Part shown: positions 42,670 to 51,745 of the stretch, in pieces
Position numbering within the stretch: the first letter of the stretch is position 1
How the letters are laid out: each line of letters opens with the position of its first letter
Source: JABCPE02 sp963520725
GTDB taxonomy: Bacteria > Bacteroidota > Bacteroidia > Flavobacteriales > Weeksellaceae
Assembly (NCBI GenBank): GCA_963520725.1
Contig: CAUQSG010000003.1
Location: forward strand, 1 to 63,315
Direction: 5' to 3'
DNA length: 63,315 nt
Made by a program: the position numbers and the translations under genes
The notes under the pieces: generated by a model
What the model was told of the DNA's origin: nothing
Database searches by the model: none
The model's input: the letters and a program-made list of their open reading frames with translations, nothing else

Positions 42670-43037
42670 TGTTACAAACTGAATCAAGATTAAAAGTTGC
42701 TGATAACACTGGTGCTAAAGAAGTGCTAGTAATCAGAGTTCTAGGTGGTACTAGAAGAAGATATGCTTCTGTTGGTGATAAAATCGTAGTTACTATTAAA
42801 GATGCTACTCCATCAGGAAATGCAAAGAAAGGACAAGTGTCTAAGGCTGTTGTAGTAAGAACTAAAAAAGCTGTTCGCAGAAAAGATGGTTCATACATCA
42901 GTTTTGATGACAACGCTTGTGTTTTGCTCAATGCAGCGGGAGAAATGAGAGGAACTCGTGTTTTCGGACCTGTTGCTAGAGAGTTGAGAGATAAAGAATA
43001 TATGAAAGTAATTTCATTAGCCCCTGAAGTTTTATAA
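42669..43037 (+). CDS. rplN: 50S ribosomal protein L14
   Basis: A 122-residue protein with MLQTESRLKVADNTGAKEVL and ARELRDKEYMKVISLAPEVL; standard L14 at the subunit interface. Confidence 0.99.
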   Translation: MLQTESRLKVADNTGAKEVLVIRVLGGTRRRYASVGDKIVVTIKDATPSGNAKKGQVSKAVVVRTKKAVRRKDGSYISFDDNACVLLNAAGEMRGTRVFGPVARELRDKEYMKVISLAPEVL

Positions 43038-43048
43038 ATTCTAGAAAG

Positions 43049-43369
43049 ATGACAAAGTTAAAAATCAAAAAAGGAGATAATGTAATTGTTACAACAGGTA
43101 ACAAAAACATTAAAGGTAAAACGGGTGAAGTTATTGCTGTAATTAAAGATAAAAATAGAGCTGTAGTTGCAGGTCTTAATATCGTAAAGAAGCATGTAAA
43201 GCCATCTGCGTCTAATCCACAAGGAGGAATTGTAGAAAAGGAAGCTTCAATCCATATTTCTAACTTAGCGTTAGTAGATCCTAAAACAGGAAAAGCTACA
43301 AAAGTTGGATACAGAATGGAAGGAGATAAAAAAGTAAGATTTGCAAAAAAATCTGGTGAAATTTTATAA
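43049..43369 (+). CDS. rplX: 50S ribosomal protein L24
   Basis: A 106-residue protein with a KOW motif (KIKKGDNVIVTTGNKNIKGK) and NIVKKHVKPS; an assembly initiator of the large subunit. 11 nt after rplN. Confidence 0.98.
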   Translation: MTKLKIKKGDNVIVTTGNKNIKGKTGEVIAVIKDKNRAVVAGLNIVKKHVKPSASNPQGGIVEKEASIHISNLALVDPKTGKATKVGYRMEGDKKVRFAKKSGEIL

Positions 43370-43380
43370 AAGACTAAAAG

Positions 43381-43932
43381 ATGGAATACATAGCTAGACC
43401 CAAAAAATTATATAAAGAAAAAATTGTTCCAGCAATGATGGAAGAATTTGGGTATAAGTCTGTAATGCAAGTACCAAGATTAGAGAAAATCGTACTTTCT
43501 CAAGGTTTGGGAGATGCAGTACAAGATAAGAAGATTGTAGATTATGCGGTAGAAGAACTTACAGCAATTACTGGACAAAAAGCAGTAGGAACAATCTCTA
43601 AAAAAGATGAAGCATCATTCAAATTGAGAAGAGGTGTTCCAATTGGAGCAAAAGTAACACTAAGAGCAGATAGAATGTACGAGTTTTTAGATAGACTTAC
43701 ATCTTCTGCACTACCAAGAATCAGAGATTTCAGCGGAATCAAAGCTGATGGTTTTGATGGAAGAGGTAACTATAACTTGGGTATTACCGAGCAGATTATC
43801 TTCCCTGAAATCGTGATTGATAAAGTGAAAAAAATCCAAGGTATGGATATTACTTTTGTGACATCTGCTAAAACAGATAAAGAAGCTAAAGTTTTATTAA
43901 CTCATTTCGGATTACCGTTTAAAAAGAACTAA
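43381..43932 (+). CDS. rplE: 50S ribosomal protein L5
   Basis: A 183-residue protein with TGQKAVGTISKKDEASFKLR and NLGITEQIIFPEI; binds 5S rRNA. 11 nt after rplX. Confidence 0.98.
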   Translation: MEYIARPKKLYKEKIVPAMMEEFGYKSVMQVPRLEKIVLSQGLGDAVQDKKIVDYAVEELTAITGQKAVGTISKKDEASFKLRRGVPIGAKVTLRADRMYEFLDRLTSSALPRIRDFSGIKADGFDGRGNYNLGITEQIIFPEIVIDKVKKIQGMDITFVTSAKTDKEAKVLLTHFGLPFKKN

Positions 43933-43934
43933 TC

Positions 43935-44204
43935 ATGGCAAAGGAATCAATGAAAGCGCGTGAGCGCAAAAGAGAAGCACTAGTTGCTAAATATGCTGCT
44001 AAAAGAAAAGCTTTGAAAGAAGCGGGAGATTACGAAGCTCTACAAAAATTGCCTAAAAATGCTTCTCCAGTGAGATTGCACAATAGATGCAAACTTACAG
44101 GAAGACCAAGAGGGTACATGAGAATTTTCGGAATTTCGAGAGTTACTTTCAGAGAAATGGCAAACCAAGGACTTATCCCTGGTGTTAAAAAAGCAAGTTG
44201 GTAA
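43935..44204 (+). CDS. rpsN: 30S ribosomal protein S14, zinc-free form
   Basis: An 89-residue protein of the longer type without the CxxC...CxxC zinc site; RCKLTGRPRGYMRIFGISR is the conserved core. 2 nt after rplE. Confidence 0.97.
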   Translation: MAKESMKARERKREALVAKYAAKRKALKEAGDYEALQKLPKNASPVRLHNRCKLTGRPRGYMRIFGISRVTFREMANQGLIPGVKKASW

Positions 44205-44222
44205 CAATTTTTAACAAATCGA

Positions 44223-44258
44223 GATAATTAAGTTGTAAAAATTGCAAAACTAATTATC
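44223..44258 (+). promoter_or_regulatory. Hairpin in the rpsN-rpsH gap
   Basis: GATAATTA (44223-44230) pairs with TAATTATC (44251-44258). The 81-nt gap is among the longest in the array. S8 represses this part of the operon in E. coli; a link here is only a possibility. Confidence 0.4.
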
Positions 44259-44285
44259 ATTAACCAATAATAAAAAAAAAGAAAA

Positions 44286-44684
44286 ATGGTAACAGATCCA
44301 ATTTCAGATTTCCTAACTAGAGTAAGGAACGCACAAAGCGCAGGCCACAAAGTGGTGGAAATTCCTGCATCGAAAATTAAAAAGGAGATTACGAAAATCC
44401 TATTTGATCAAGGGTACATCTTGAACTATAAGTTTGAAGATAATGCTGTTCAAGGGACTATCAAAATCGCTTTGAAGTATGACAAGCAAACTAACAAACC
44501 AGCTATCAAGTCTATTCAGAGAGCTTCTAGACCTGGTTTGAGAAAATACGCTGGTTCAGATGAACTTCCAAGAGTATTGAACGGCTTGGGAATAGCTATC
44601 ATCTCTACTTCTAAAGGAGTAATGACTGATAAAAAGGCAAGACAAGAGAAAGTAGGAGGTGAAGTAATCTGCTATGTATATTAA
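44286..44684 (+). CDS. rpsH: 30S ribosomal protein S8
   Basis: A 132-residue protein with DPISDFLTRVRNAQSAGHK and ISTSKGVMTDKKARQEKVGG; binds the 16S central domain. Confidence 0.98.
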   Translation: MVTDPISDFLTRVRNAQSAGHKVVEIPASKIKKEITKILFDQGYILNYKFEDNAVQGTIKIALKYDKQTNKPAIKSIQRASRPGLRKYAGSDELPRVLNGLGIAIISTSKGVMTDKKARQEKVGGEVICYVY

Positions 44685-44700
44685 TTTATAAATAGGAATA

Positions 44701-45246
44701 ATGTCAAGAATTGGTAAATCAATTATAACAATCCCAGCAGGAGTTACAGTATCATTTTCTAATAATGTAGTAACTGTGAAAGGACCAAAAGGTGAACTTT
44801 CTCAAGAAATCACTAAAGGGATTACGATAGCACAAGAAGGTGCTGAACTAATAGTAAACAGACCATCTGATTCTAAAGAACATAGATCTCTTCATGGTCT
44901 TTATAGAGCACTAATCAACAACATGGTAGTTGGTGTTTCAGAAGGGTTTACAAAACAGTTAGAATTAGTAGGTGTAGGTTATAGAGCATCTCACTCAGGA
45001 CAAAAACTGGAGTTGGCTCTAGGTTTCTCTCATGGTATTTTAATGGAACTTCCAAAAGAAATCACATTAAATACTGAGACTGAAAAAGGAAAGAACCCAA
45101 TCATCACTTTATCATCTCATGATAAACAATTATTGGGAATGGTGGTTGCAAAAATCAGATCATTTAGAAAACCTGAACCTTACAAAGGAAAAGGTGTGAG
45201 ATTTGTAGGAGAAAATGTTAGAAGAAAAGCTGGTAAATCTGCTTAA
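44701..45246 (+). CDS. rplF: 50S ribosomal protein L6
   Basis: A 181-residue two-domain protein, MSRIGKSIITIPAGV then KPEPYKGKGVRFVGENVRRK. 16 nt after rpsH. Confidence 0.98.
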   Translation: MSRIGKSIITIPAGVTVSFSNNVVTVKGPKGELSQEITKGITIAQEGAELIVNRPSDSKEHRSLHGLYRALINNMVVGVSEGFTKQLELVGVGYRASHSGQKLELALGFSHGILMELPKEITLNTETEKGKNPIITLSSHDKQLLGMVVAKIRSFRKPEPYKGKGVRFVGENVRRKAGKSA

Positions 45247-45257
45247 AATTTAAGGAA

Positions 45258-45611
45258 ATGGCATTAACAAAAGTAGAAAAAAGAAACAGAATAAAGAGAA
45301 GAGTAAGAGGGAAAATCTCCGGTACTCAGGCATCACCAAGATTATCTGTATATAAGAGTAATAAAGAAATTTATGCTCAGTTGATCGATGACAAAGAAGG
45401 TAAAACTTTAGTATTCGCTTCTTCTAGAGAGAAAGAAGTAAATGCTAAAGGAACAAAAACTGAAGTAGCAGCAGCTGTAGGTAAAAGAATTGCTGAAAAA
45501 GCAAAAGCAGCAGGCTATGAAAAAGTAGTTTTTGATAGAAATGGTTTTGTATATCATGGAAGAATAAAAGCTCTTGCTGATGGTGCTAGAGAAGGAGGTC
45601 TTCAATTCTAA
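45258..45611 (+). CDS. rplR: 50S ribosomal protein L18
   Basis: A 117-residue protein ending VFDRNGFVYHGRIKALADGA with RLSVYKSNKEIYAQLIDD; binds 5S rRNA. 11 nt after rplF. Confidence 0.98.
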   Translation: MALTKVEKRNRIKRRVRGKISGTQASPRLSVYKSNKEIYAQLIDDKEGKTLVFASSREKEVNAKGTKTEVAAAVGKRIAEKAKAAGYEKVVFDRNGFVYHGRIKALADGAREGGLQF

Positions 45612-45629
45612 TTTTAAAAGTATCGAAAT

Positions 45630-46151
45630 ATGTTAGGAATAGATAATATAGAAAGAGTAAAACCTGGAGGATTAGAATTAGTAGATCGTCTAGTTGCTGT
45701 GAACAGAGTAACCAAGGTAACCAAAGGAGGTCGTGCTTTCGGATTTTCTGCTATCGTTGTAGTAGGGAACGAAGATGGAGTGATTGGTCATGGTCTTGGT
45801 AAGTCTAAAGAAGTTGCATCTGCAATTTCTAAAGCAGTAGAAGAAGCTAAGAAAAACTTAGTGAGAGTACCTGTAATCAATCATACAATTCCTCATCAAA
45901 CATCTGCAAGATATGGAGGAGCTGATATCTTCCTAAGACCTGCATCTCATGGTACAGGGCTTATCGCAGGGGGTGCGGTGAGAGCCGTTCTAGAATCTGC
46001 GGGAGTGCATGATGTATTGTCAAAGTCTAAAGGTTCTTCTAACCCTCACAATGTGGTAAAAGCTACATTCAAGGCGTTGTTAGATATCAGAAGACCAGAG
46101 GAAATCGCAAGAATGAGAGGGATTTCTCTAAATAAAGTGTTCAACGGTTAA
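45630..46151 (+). CDS. rpsE: 30S ribosomal protein S5
   Basis: A 173-residue protein with dsRBD-like VNRVTKVTKGGRAFGFSAIV and GLGKSKEVASAISKAVEEAK; guards the mRNA path. Confidence 0.98.
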   Translation: MLGIDNIERVKPGGLELVDRLVAVNRVTKVTKGGRAFGFSAIVVVGNEDGVIGHGLGKSKEVASAISKAVEEAKKNLVRVPVINHTIPHQTSARYGGADIFLRPASHGTGLIAGGAVRAVLESAGVHDVLSKSKGSSNPHNVVKATFKALLDIRRPEEIARMRGISLNKVFNG

Positions 46152-46164
46152 TTTTTAAAGAAAA

Positions 46165-46341
46165 ATGGCAACAATTAAAGTAAAACAAGTAAGAAGTGCT
46201 ATTGGTAGAACTAAAACTCAAAAATTAACACTTGAGGCGTTAGGTCTTAGAAAATTGAACCAAGTAGTAGAGCACGAAGCTACACCATCAATTTTAGGAA
46301 TGGTAGCAGCAGTAAAACATTTAGTAGAAGTTCAAAAATAA
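46165..46341 (+). CDS. rpmD: 50S ribosomal protein L30
   Basis: A 58-residue protein, MATIKVKQVRSAIGRTKTQK then LGLRKLNQVVEH, the L30 pattern. Found by reading the gap between rpsE and rplO; 13 nt after rpsE. Confidence 0.95.
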   Translation: MATIKVKQVRSAIGRTKTQKLTLEALGLRKLNQVVEHEATPSILGMVAAVKHLVEVQK

Positions 46342-46351
46342 AAATAATCTT

Positions 46352-46389
46352 AAAAGGTTTAATGCTGAGAGATTGGCATTAAATCTTTT
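46352..46389 (+). promoter_or_regulatory. Hairpin in the rpmD-rplO gap
   Basis: AAAGGTTTAATGC (46353-46365) pairs with GCATTAAATCTTT (46376-46388), with one G-T wobble. A T-run does not follow, so it may be a processing or control element and not a full terminator. Confidence 0.5.
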
Positions 46390-46416
46390 GATTTGAATTT
46401 TAAATTTAAGACAATT

Positions 46417-46863
46417 ATGAATTTAAGTAATATTAAACCAGCATCAGGAGCTACTCATAACTCTAAAAGATTAGGTAGAGGACAAGGTAGTGGTAAAGGA
46501 GGAACTTCCACAAGAGGTCACAAAGGTGCTAAATCAAGATCTGGTAACTCTACCAAAATAGGTTTTGAAGGAGGACAAATGCCTTTACAAAGAAGACTTC
46601 CAAAGTTTGGTTTCAATAATGTGAATAGAAAAGAGTATAGAGCAATAAACTTGGATACTATTCAATCATTAATTGATGCTAAAAATTTAACTGAAATCAC
46701 TAAAGAAGTTTTGGTTGAAAACGGATTGTCTTCTAAAAATGAATTAGTAAAAATTATGGGTAGAGGGGAACTAAAATCTGGAGTTTCTATTTCTGCAAAT
46801 AAATTTACTAAATCTGCTGAAGAAGCAATAAACAAAATAGGAGGTAAAGCAATCACTCTATAA
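46417..46863 (+). CDS. rplO: 50S ribosomal protein L15
   Basis: Start at the ATG at 46417 (148 residues, MNLSNIKPASG), the family-typical N-terminus; an upstream in-frame ATG at 46393 adds only AT-rich leader. RLGRGQGSGKGGTSTRGHKG and GFEGGQMPLQRRLPKFGF are L15 signatures. Confidence 0.97.
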   Translation: MNLSNIKPASGATHNSKRLGRGQGSGKGGTSTRGHKGAKSRSGNSTKIGFEGGQMPLQRRLPKFGFNNVNRKEYRAINLDTIQSLIDAKNLTEITKEVLVENGLSSKNELVKIMGRGELKSGVSISANKFTKSAEEAINKIGGKAITL

Positions 46864-46871
46864 AAAAAATA

Positions 46872-48254
46872 ATGAAGAAAGGATTTATACAAACACTCAA
46901 AAACATTTGGAGTCTTGAAGAGTTAAGAGAAAAAATATTATTTACTATTTCTCTTGTATTGGTGTATAGATTCGCATCATATATTTCCCTGCCTGCCATT
47001 AACTTGGACGAGGTAGGGAATCTTTTGCAGCATTACCAAAATCAAGGAGGCAGCAAACAAGGAACTGGTTTTTTGAGTTTGTTATCATCTTTTACAGGAG
47101 GTGCTTTTGGTAGGGCTTCTATATTGGCTTTAGGTATTATGCCATATATTTCAGCATCTATTATAGTTCAGTTAATGGGGATGCTTGTTCCATATTTTCA
47201 AAAACTACAGAAAGATGGAGAAAGTGGAAGAAATACTCTAAACCAAATAACAAGATGGCTTACAATAGGAGTATGTCTAGTTCAGGCTCCATTTTATCTA
47301 GGTACTATAACGAATGAGTTTTTACCATATGCACAGTTTAGAACTGCTTATTATGTAGAACCTGAATCTGTGATGTTCTGGTTACCTAGTATAGTAATTC
47401 TTGTAACAGGATCCTTGTTTTCTATGTGGCTGGGTGAGAAGATAACTGATAGAGGTATCGGTAACGGTATATCTATATTGATAATGGTGGGGATACTAGC
47501 AGATCTTCCTATGGCTTTTGTAGATGAAGTTACTCAGCAAACGAGTAAAGGAGGATTAGGTTCTATCATTATTTTAGTAGAAGTTTTATTCTGGTTATTA
47601 GTTATTGTTTTAGCGATATTGTTATCAGTTGCTGTAAGAAAGATACCAGTACAATATGTGAGCAGAGCCCACGCAAGAGGGGGACACAACACCGCTTTGA
47701 CAGAGGGAGCTAGACAATGGATTCCTTTGAAAGTAAATGCTGCTGGTGTGATGCCTATCATCTTCGCACAAGCGATAATGTTCATTCCTGGGTTATTGAC
47801 TAAAGTAGATGAGACAAATACATTCTTAGCTGGCTTTAAAAATGTTTTTAGCTGGCAGTATAATGTTCTATTTGCTTTGTTGATTATAATATTTTCTTTC
47901 TTCTATACAGCCATCTCTATTCCTACCCATCAAATGGCTGAGGAACTGAAAAGAAATGGCGGATTAATCCCTAAAATTAAGCCAGGGAAAGAAACAGCAG
48001 ATTATATAGATGATATTTTATCAAAAATAACTTTGCCAGGTTCGATTTTTTTAGCTATCTTTGCAGTCCTTCCAGCAATAGTTCATGGTACTTTTGTACA
48101 AACAGACAGATTTTCACTATTTTTTGGTGGAACATCATTGTTGATTATGGTAAGTGTAATATTGGATACTGTACAACAAGTAAACACTTATCTTTTAAAT
48201 CATCACTATGATGGATTGATGCAGTCAAAATTATCAAGAACAACAAAAAGGTAA
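46872..48254 (+). CDS. secY: Preprotein translocase subunit SecY
   Basis: A 460-residue membrane protein with ten predicted helices. LALGIMPYISASIIVQLM is helix 2, GIGNGISI and IPVQYVSRA are family signatures; the plug region follows helix 2a. It forms the SecYEG pore with SecE (22295). 8 nt after rplO, 6 nt before infA; adk and map, found here in some bacteria, are missing. Confidence 0.98.
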   Translation: MKKGFIQTLKNIWSLEELREKILFTISLVLVYRFASYISLPAINLDEVGNLLQHYQNQGGSKQGTGFLSLLSSFTGGAFGRASILALGIMPYISASIIVQLMGMLVPYFQKLQKDGESGRNTLNQITRWLTIGVCLVQAPFYLGTITNEFLPYAQFRTAYYVEPESVMFWLPSIVILVTGSLFSMWLGEKITDRGIGNGISILIMVGILADLPMAFVDEVTQQTSKGGLGSIIILVEVLFWLLVIVLAILLSVAVRKIPVQYVSRAHARGGHNTALTEGARQWIPLKVNAAGVMPIIFAQAIMFIPGLLTKVDETNTFLAGFKNVFSWQYNVLFALLIIIFSFFYTAISIPTHQMAEELKRNGGLIPKIKPGKETADYIDDILSKITLPGSIFLAIFAVLPAIVHGTFVQTDRFSLFFGGTSLLIMVSVILDTVQQVNTYLLNHHYDGLMQSKLSRTTKR

Positions 48255-48260
48255 TAAGAT

Positions 48261-48476
48261 ATGGCAAAGCAAAAGCATATAGAACAGGATGGAGTAATAG
48301 TGGAGGCATTGTCAAATGCCATGTTCCGTGTTGAACTAGAGAATGGGCATGTTCTCATAGCACATATCTCTGGGAAGATGAGAATGCACTATATAAAGCT
48401 CTTACCAGGTGATAAGGTGAAATTAGAACTTTCTCCATATGACTTGACTAAGGGAAGAATTACTTTTAGATACTAG
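48261..48476 (+). CDS. infA: Translation initiation factor IF-1
   Basis: A 71-residue OB-fold protein; GVIVEALSNAMFRVELENG and RILPGDKV-like KLLPGDKVKLELSPYDLTKG are diagnostic. Confidence 0.99.
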   Translation: MAKQKHIEQDGVIVEALSNAMFRVELENGHVLIAHISGKMRMHYIKLLPGDKVKLELSPYDLTKGRITFRY

Positions 48477-48511
48477 AAGTATATTAGTTAGAATAAAATT
48501 AAGAATATAAG

Positions 48512-48628
48512 ATGAAAGTTAGAGCATCAATTAAGAAAAGAAGTGCAGACTGCAAAATCGTAAGAAGAAAAGGCAGATTGTACATTATTAACAAAAAGAA
48601 CCCTAAATTTAAACAAAGACAAGGCTAA
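48512..48628 (+). CDS. rpmJ: 50S ribosomal protein L36, zinc-free form
   Basis: A 38-residue protein, MKVRASIKKRSADCKIVRRK and ending KFKQRQG. Of the four zinc ligands of the C+ form only one Cys remains, so it is the C-minus type seen in this phylum. 35 nt after infA. Confidence 0.95.
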   Translation: MKVRASIKKRSADCKIVRRKGRLYIINKKNPKFKQRQG

Positions 48629-48651
48629 TTAAAATAGCATACAATTAAATT

Positions 48652-49029
48652 ATGGCGAGAATTGCAGGTATAGATTTACCAAAAAACAAAAGAGGCGTAA
48701 TAGGACTTACTTATATTTATGGAATAGGTAGAAGTACTGCGTCTGAGATTTTGAAAAACGCTGGAATCAGCGAAGATAAGAAAGTCAATGAATGGAATGA
48801 CGACGAATTGGCTGCTATCAGAAATTATATCTCTGAAAATGTAAAAGTAGAAGGAGAGTTGAGATCTGAAGTTCAATTAAACATCAAGAGATTGATGGAT
48901 ATTGGATGCCAAAGAGGGATTCGTCATAGACTGGGATTACCTTTAAGAGGCCAAAGAACGAAAAATAACTCTAGAACTCGTAAAGGAAAGAGAAAAACTG
49001 TTGCTAACAAGAAAAAAGCAAGTAAATAA
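48652..49029 (+). CDS. rpsM: 30S ribosomal protein S13
   Basis: A 125-residue protein, MARIAGIDLPKNKRGVIGLT then RGIRHRLGLPLRGQRTKNN; bridges the subunits. 23 nt after rpmJ. Confidence 0.99.
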   Translation: MARIAGIDLPKNKRGVIGLTYIYGIGRSTASEILKNAGISEDKKVNEWNDDELAAIRNYISENVKVEGELRSEVQLNIKRLMDIGCQRGIRHRLGLPLRGQRTKNNSRTRKGKRKTVANKKKASK

Positions 49030-49041
49030 TCGTTAGGAATT

Positions 49042-49431
49042 ATGGCAAAACAAGCAAAAGTAGTTAAAAAAAGAAAAGTAAAAGTAGAGGCGATTGGAGA
49101 AGCGCATATTCAGGCTTCTTTCAATAATATTATTATCTCTTTGACCAATAAAAATGGAGAAGTAATATCTTGGGCTTCTGCAGGTAAAATGGGTTTTAGA
49201 GGCTCTAAGAAAAACACTCCGTTTGCAGCACAGGTGGCAGCAGAAAACTGTTCTCAGGTAGCTTATGAAGCAGGTTTAAGAAGAGTAAAAGTGTTTGTGA
49301 AAGGACCTGGTGCAGGTAGAGAATCTGCAATTAGATCTATTCATAATTCAGGAATAGAAGTGAGTGAAATAGTAGATGTAACACCTATTCCACACAACGG
49401 ATGTAGACCACCAAAACGAAGAAGAGTATAA
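49042..49431 (+). CDS. rpsK: 30S ribosomal protein S11
   Basis: A 129-residue protein with AHIQASFNNIIISLTNKNG and PHNGCRPPKRRRV; 12 nt after rpsM. Confidence 0.99.
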   Translation: MAKQAKVVKKRKVKVEAIGEAHIQASFNNIIISLTNKNGEVISWASAGKMGFRGSKKNTPFAAQVAAENCSQVAYEAGLRRVKVFVKGPGAGRESAIRSIHNSGIEVSEIVDVTPIPHNGCRPPKRRRV

Positions 49432-49505
49432 TAATAAAATTTGATGTTTCATTTTTAATATATTAAAAGAGAAAATGAAGTGTCAAATGTCAAATCTAAA
49501 ATCAT

Positions 49506-50114
49506 ATGGCAAGATATATTGGACCTAAAACAAAAATTGCTAGAAAATTTGGTGTAGCAATTTATGGAGATGATAAAAGTTTTGAAAAAAGAAGAAATCA
49601 ACCTCCAGGTCAACACGGACCAAATAAAAGAAGAGGAGCTAAAAAATCTGAATACGCAGTTCAGTTAGCCGAAAAACAAAAAGTAAAATATATCTATGGA
49701 ATCTTAGAAAAACAATTTGCGAATATGTTTGATAAGGCTCATAGAAGTAAAGGAGTAACAGGTGAAGTTTTGTTACAACTTTGTGAATCTAGATTGGATA
49801 ATGTTGTATATAGATTAGGTTTTGCTAAGACTAGAGCAGCTGCAAGACAATTAGTTTCACACAGACACATCACTGTAAATGGGGAATTGGTAAATATTCC
49901 ATCATATTCTCTAAAAGCAGGAGATGTTGTTGCAGTAAGAGCTAAGTCTAAATCACTTGAAGTTGTAGCAGATGCATTAGCATCTAAATCAAACTATGAG
50001 TGGTTACAATATAACGACGAAAAGAGAGAAGGAGTATTTATTTCTACTCCTGAAAGATTACAGATTCCTGAAGATATCAAGGAACAGTTAATCGTCGAGT
50101 TATATTCTAAATAA
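49506..50114 (+). CDS. rpsD: 30S ribosomal protein S4
   Basis: A 202-residue protein, ARYIGPKTKIARKFG with S4 domain LCESRLDNVVYRLGFAKTRA. Zinc cysteines of the long form are absent. 74 nt after rpsK. Confidence 0.99.
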   Translation: MARYIGPKTKIARKFGVAIYGDDKSFEKRRNQPPGQHGPNKRRGAKKSEYAVQLAEKQKVKYIYGILEKQFANMFDKAHRSKGVTGEVLLQLCESRLDNVVYRLGFAKTRAAARQLVSHRHITVNGELVNIPSYSLKAGDVVAVRAKSKSLEVVADALASKSNYEWLQYNDEKREGVFISTPERLQIPEDIKEQLIVELYSK

Positions 50115-50149
50115 TTTTTTAATCAAATTCTTGCTCAACCCAATTTTAT

Positions 50150-51145
50150 ATGGCAATTTTACAATTCATAAAACCCGATAAAGTAATACTTCTAAACTCT
50201 ACAGAAACTAGAGGTCAGTTTGAATTCAGACCACTAGAACCTGGATTTGGAACAACTATCGGTAATGCTTTGAGGAGAGTCTTGTTATCTTCTCTCGAAG
50301 GATATGCTATTACATCTATTAAGATAGAAGGAGTAGAGCATGAGTTTTCAACAATTCCAGGAGTAATTGAAGATGTAACTGAAATAATCCTTAACCTTAA
50401 ACAGTTAAGATTAAAAGCTACAACAGAAAATGCTCCTGCTGAACAAGTAAGTGTTAAAGTTTCTAATCAAACAACAGTAACTGCTGGAGATTTCTCTAAA
50501 TTCATCAAAGGATTTGAAGTATTGAATCCAGATTTAGTTATCTGTAACATGGCAAAAGATGTTTCGTTTGATATTAAATTTAATATAGATAAAGGTAGAG
50601 GGTATGTTCCTTCTGAGCAGAATAAACTAAATAATGCTCCTATCGGAACTATTGCTATTGACTCTATTTATACACCTATTAAGAAGGTTCAGTATAGTGT
50701 TGAAAACTATCGTGTGGAGCAGAAAACAGACTACGAAAAACTAGTTTTGGACATAGAGACAGACGGTTCTATCTCTCCTCAAAATGCTTTGACAGAAGCT
50801 TCTAAGATATTGATTTATCACTTTATGTTATTCTCTGATGAAAGAATAACACTAGAGACAGAAGCAGTAAAAGCATCTATCCAATACGATGAAGAAACAC
50901 TTCATATAAGACAATTATTGAAATCCAAGTTAGTAGATATGGATCTGTCTGTAAGAGCAATCAATTGCTTGAAAGCAGCAGAAGTAGAAACGCTTGGAGA
51001 ATTGGTTTCATTCAGTAAGTCTGATTTGATGAAATTTAGAAATTTTGGTAAAAAATCGTTAACAGAATTAGAAGAATTAGTTCATTCAAAAGGTTTGAAC
51101 TTCGGATTTGATGTTAGCAAATATAAATTAGACGCTGATAAATAA
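50150..51145 (+). CDS. rpoA: RNA polymerase alpha subunit
   Basis: A 331-residue protein. The N-terminal dimerisation domain has GFGTTIGNALRRVLLSSLEG; the C-terminal DNA-binding domain has DLSVRAINCLKAAEVETLGE and FGKKSLTELEEL. 35 nt after rpsD. It is the only RNA polymerase core gene in the window. Confidence 0.99.
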   Translation: MAILQFIKPDKVILLNSTETRGQFEFRPLEPGFGTTIGNALRRVLLSSLEGYAITSIKIEGVEHEFSTIPGVIEDVTEIILNLKQLRLKATTENAPAEQVSVKVSNQTTVTAGDFSKFIKGFEVLNPDLVICNMAKDVSFDIKFNIDKGRGYVPSEQNKLNNAPIGTIAIDSIYTPIKKVQYSVENYRVEQKTDYEKLVLDIETDGSISPQNALTEASKILIYHFMLFSDERITLETEAVKASIQYDEETLHIRQLLKSKLVDMDLSVRAINCLKAAEVETLGELVSFSKSDLMKFRNFGKKSLTELEELVHSKGLNFGFDVSKYKLDADK

Positions 51146-51154
51146 TTTTATATC

Positions 51155-51640
51155 ATGAGACACGGAAAGAAATTTAATCATTTAGGAAGAACTGCCTCTC
51201 ATAGAAAAGCATTACTTTCCAATATGGCATGTTCTCTTATAGAACATAAAAGAATAAACACTACTGTAGCTAAAGCTAAAGCTCTTAGAGTGTATATAGA
51301 ACCTCTTTTGACTAAATCAAAAGAAGATACTACACACAGTAGAAGAACAGTATTCTCTTACCTTCAGAATAAAGAAGCAGTTACTGAATTATTCAGAACA
51401 ATTGCTCCAAAAATCGCTGAGAGAAATGGAGGATATTGCAGAATCATCAAAACAGGATTCAGACTTGGAGATGGTGCTGATACTGCTATGATAGAGTTAG
51501 TTGATTTCAATGAACTATACAGTGCAAAATCAGATGCTAAGAAAACAACAAGAAGAAGCAGAAGATCTTCTTCTAAAAAAGAAACTTCTGAAGCAACTGA
51601 AGTAAAAGCAGAGGAATCAGCTGAAAAAGCAGGAGAATAA
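51155..51640 (+). CDS. rplQ: 50S ribosomal protein L17
   Basis: A 161-residue protein, MRHGKKFNHLGRTASHRKAL; the C-terminus has a Lys/Ser/Glu-rich tail of ~40 residues, common in this phylum. Last gene of the ribosomal array, followed by a terminator. Confidence 0.98.
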   Translation: MRHGKKFNHLGRTASHRKALLSNMACSLIEHKRINTTVAKAKALRVYIEPLLTKSKEDTTHSRRTVFSYLQNKEAVTELFRTIAPKIAERNGGYCRIIKTGFRLGDGADTAMIELVDFNELYSAKSDAKKTTRRSRRSSSKKETSEATEVKAEESAEKAGE

Positions 51641-51654
51641 GTTTTTACAACTAT

Positions 51655-51695
51655 AAAAAATAGTCCTTATCAATTATTGGTAAGGACTATTTTTT
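51655..51695 (+). terminator. Terminator after rplQ
   Basis: A perfect 15-bp stem, AAAAAATAGTCCTTA (51655-51669) with TAAGGACTATTTTTT (51681-51695). Confidence 0.9.
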
Positions 51696-51711
51696 AGTTT
51701 TTGGAAGATAT

Positions 51712-51745
51712 AAAAAAAACAAGGAGACTTTATAAAGTCTCCTTT
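51712..51745 (-). terminator. Terminator overlapping the S9 peptidase 3' end
   Basis: The 24-bp perfect palindrome at 51721-51744 (arms AAGGAGACTTTA/TAAAGTCTCCTT), followed on the minus strand by T-runs. It covers the stop codon region of the peptidase. Confidence 0.8.
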
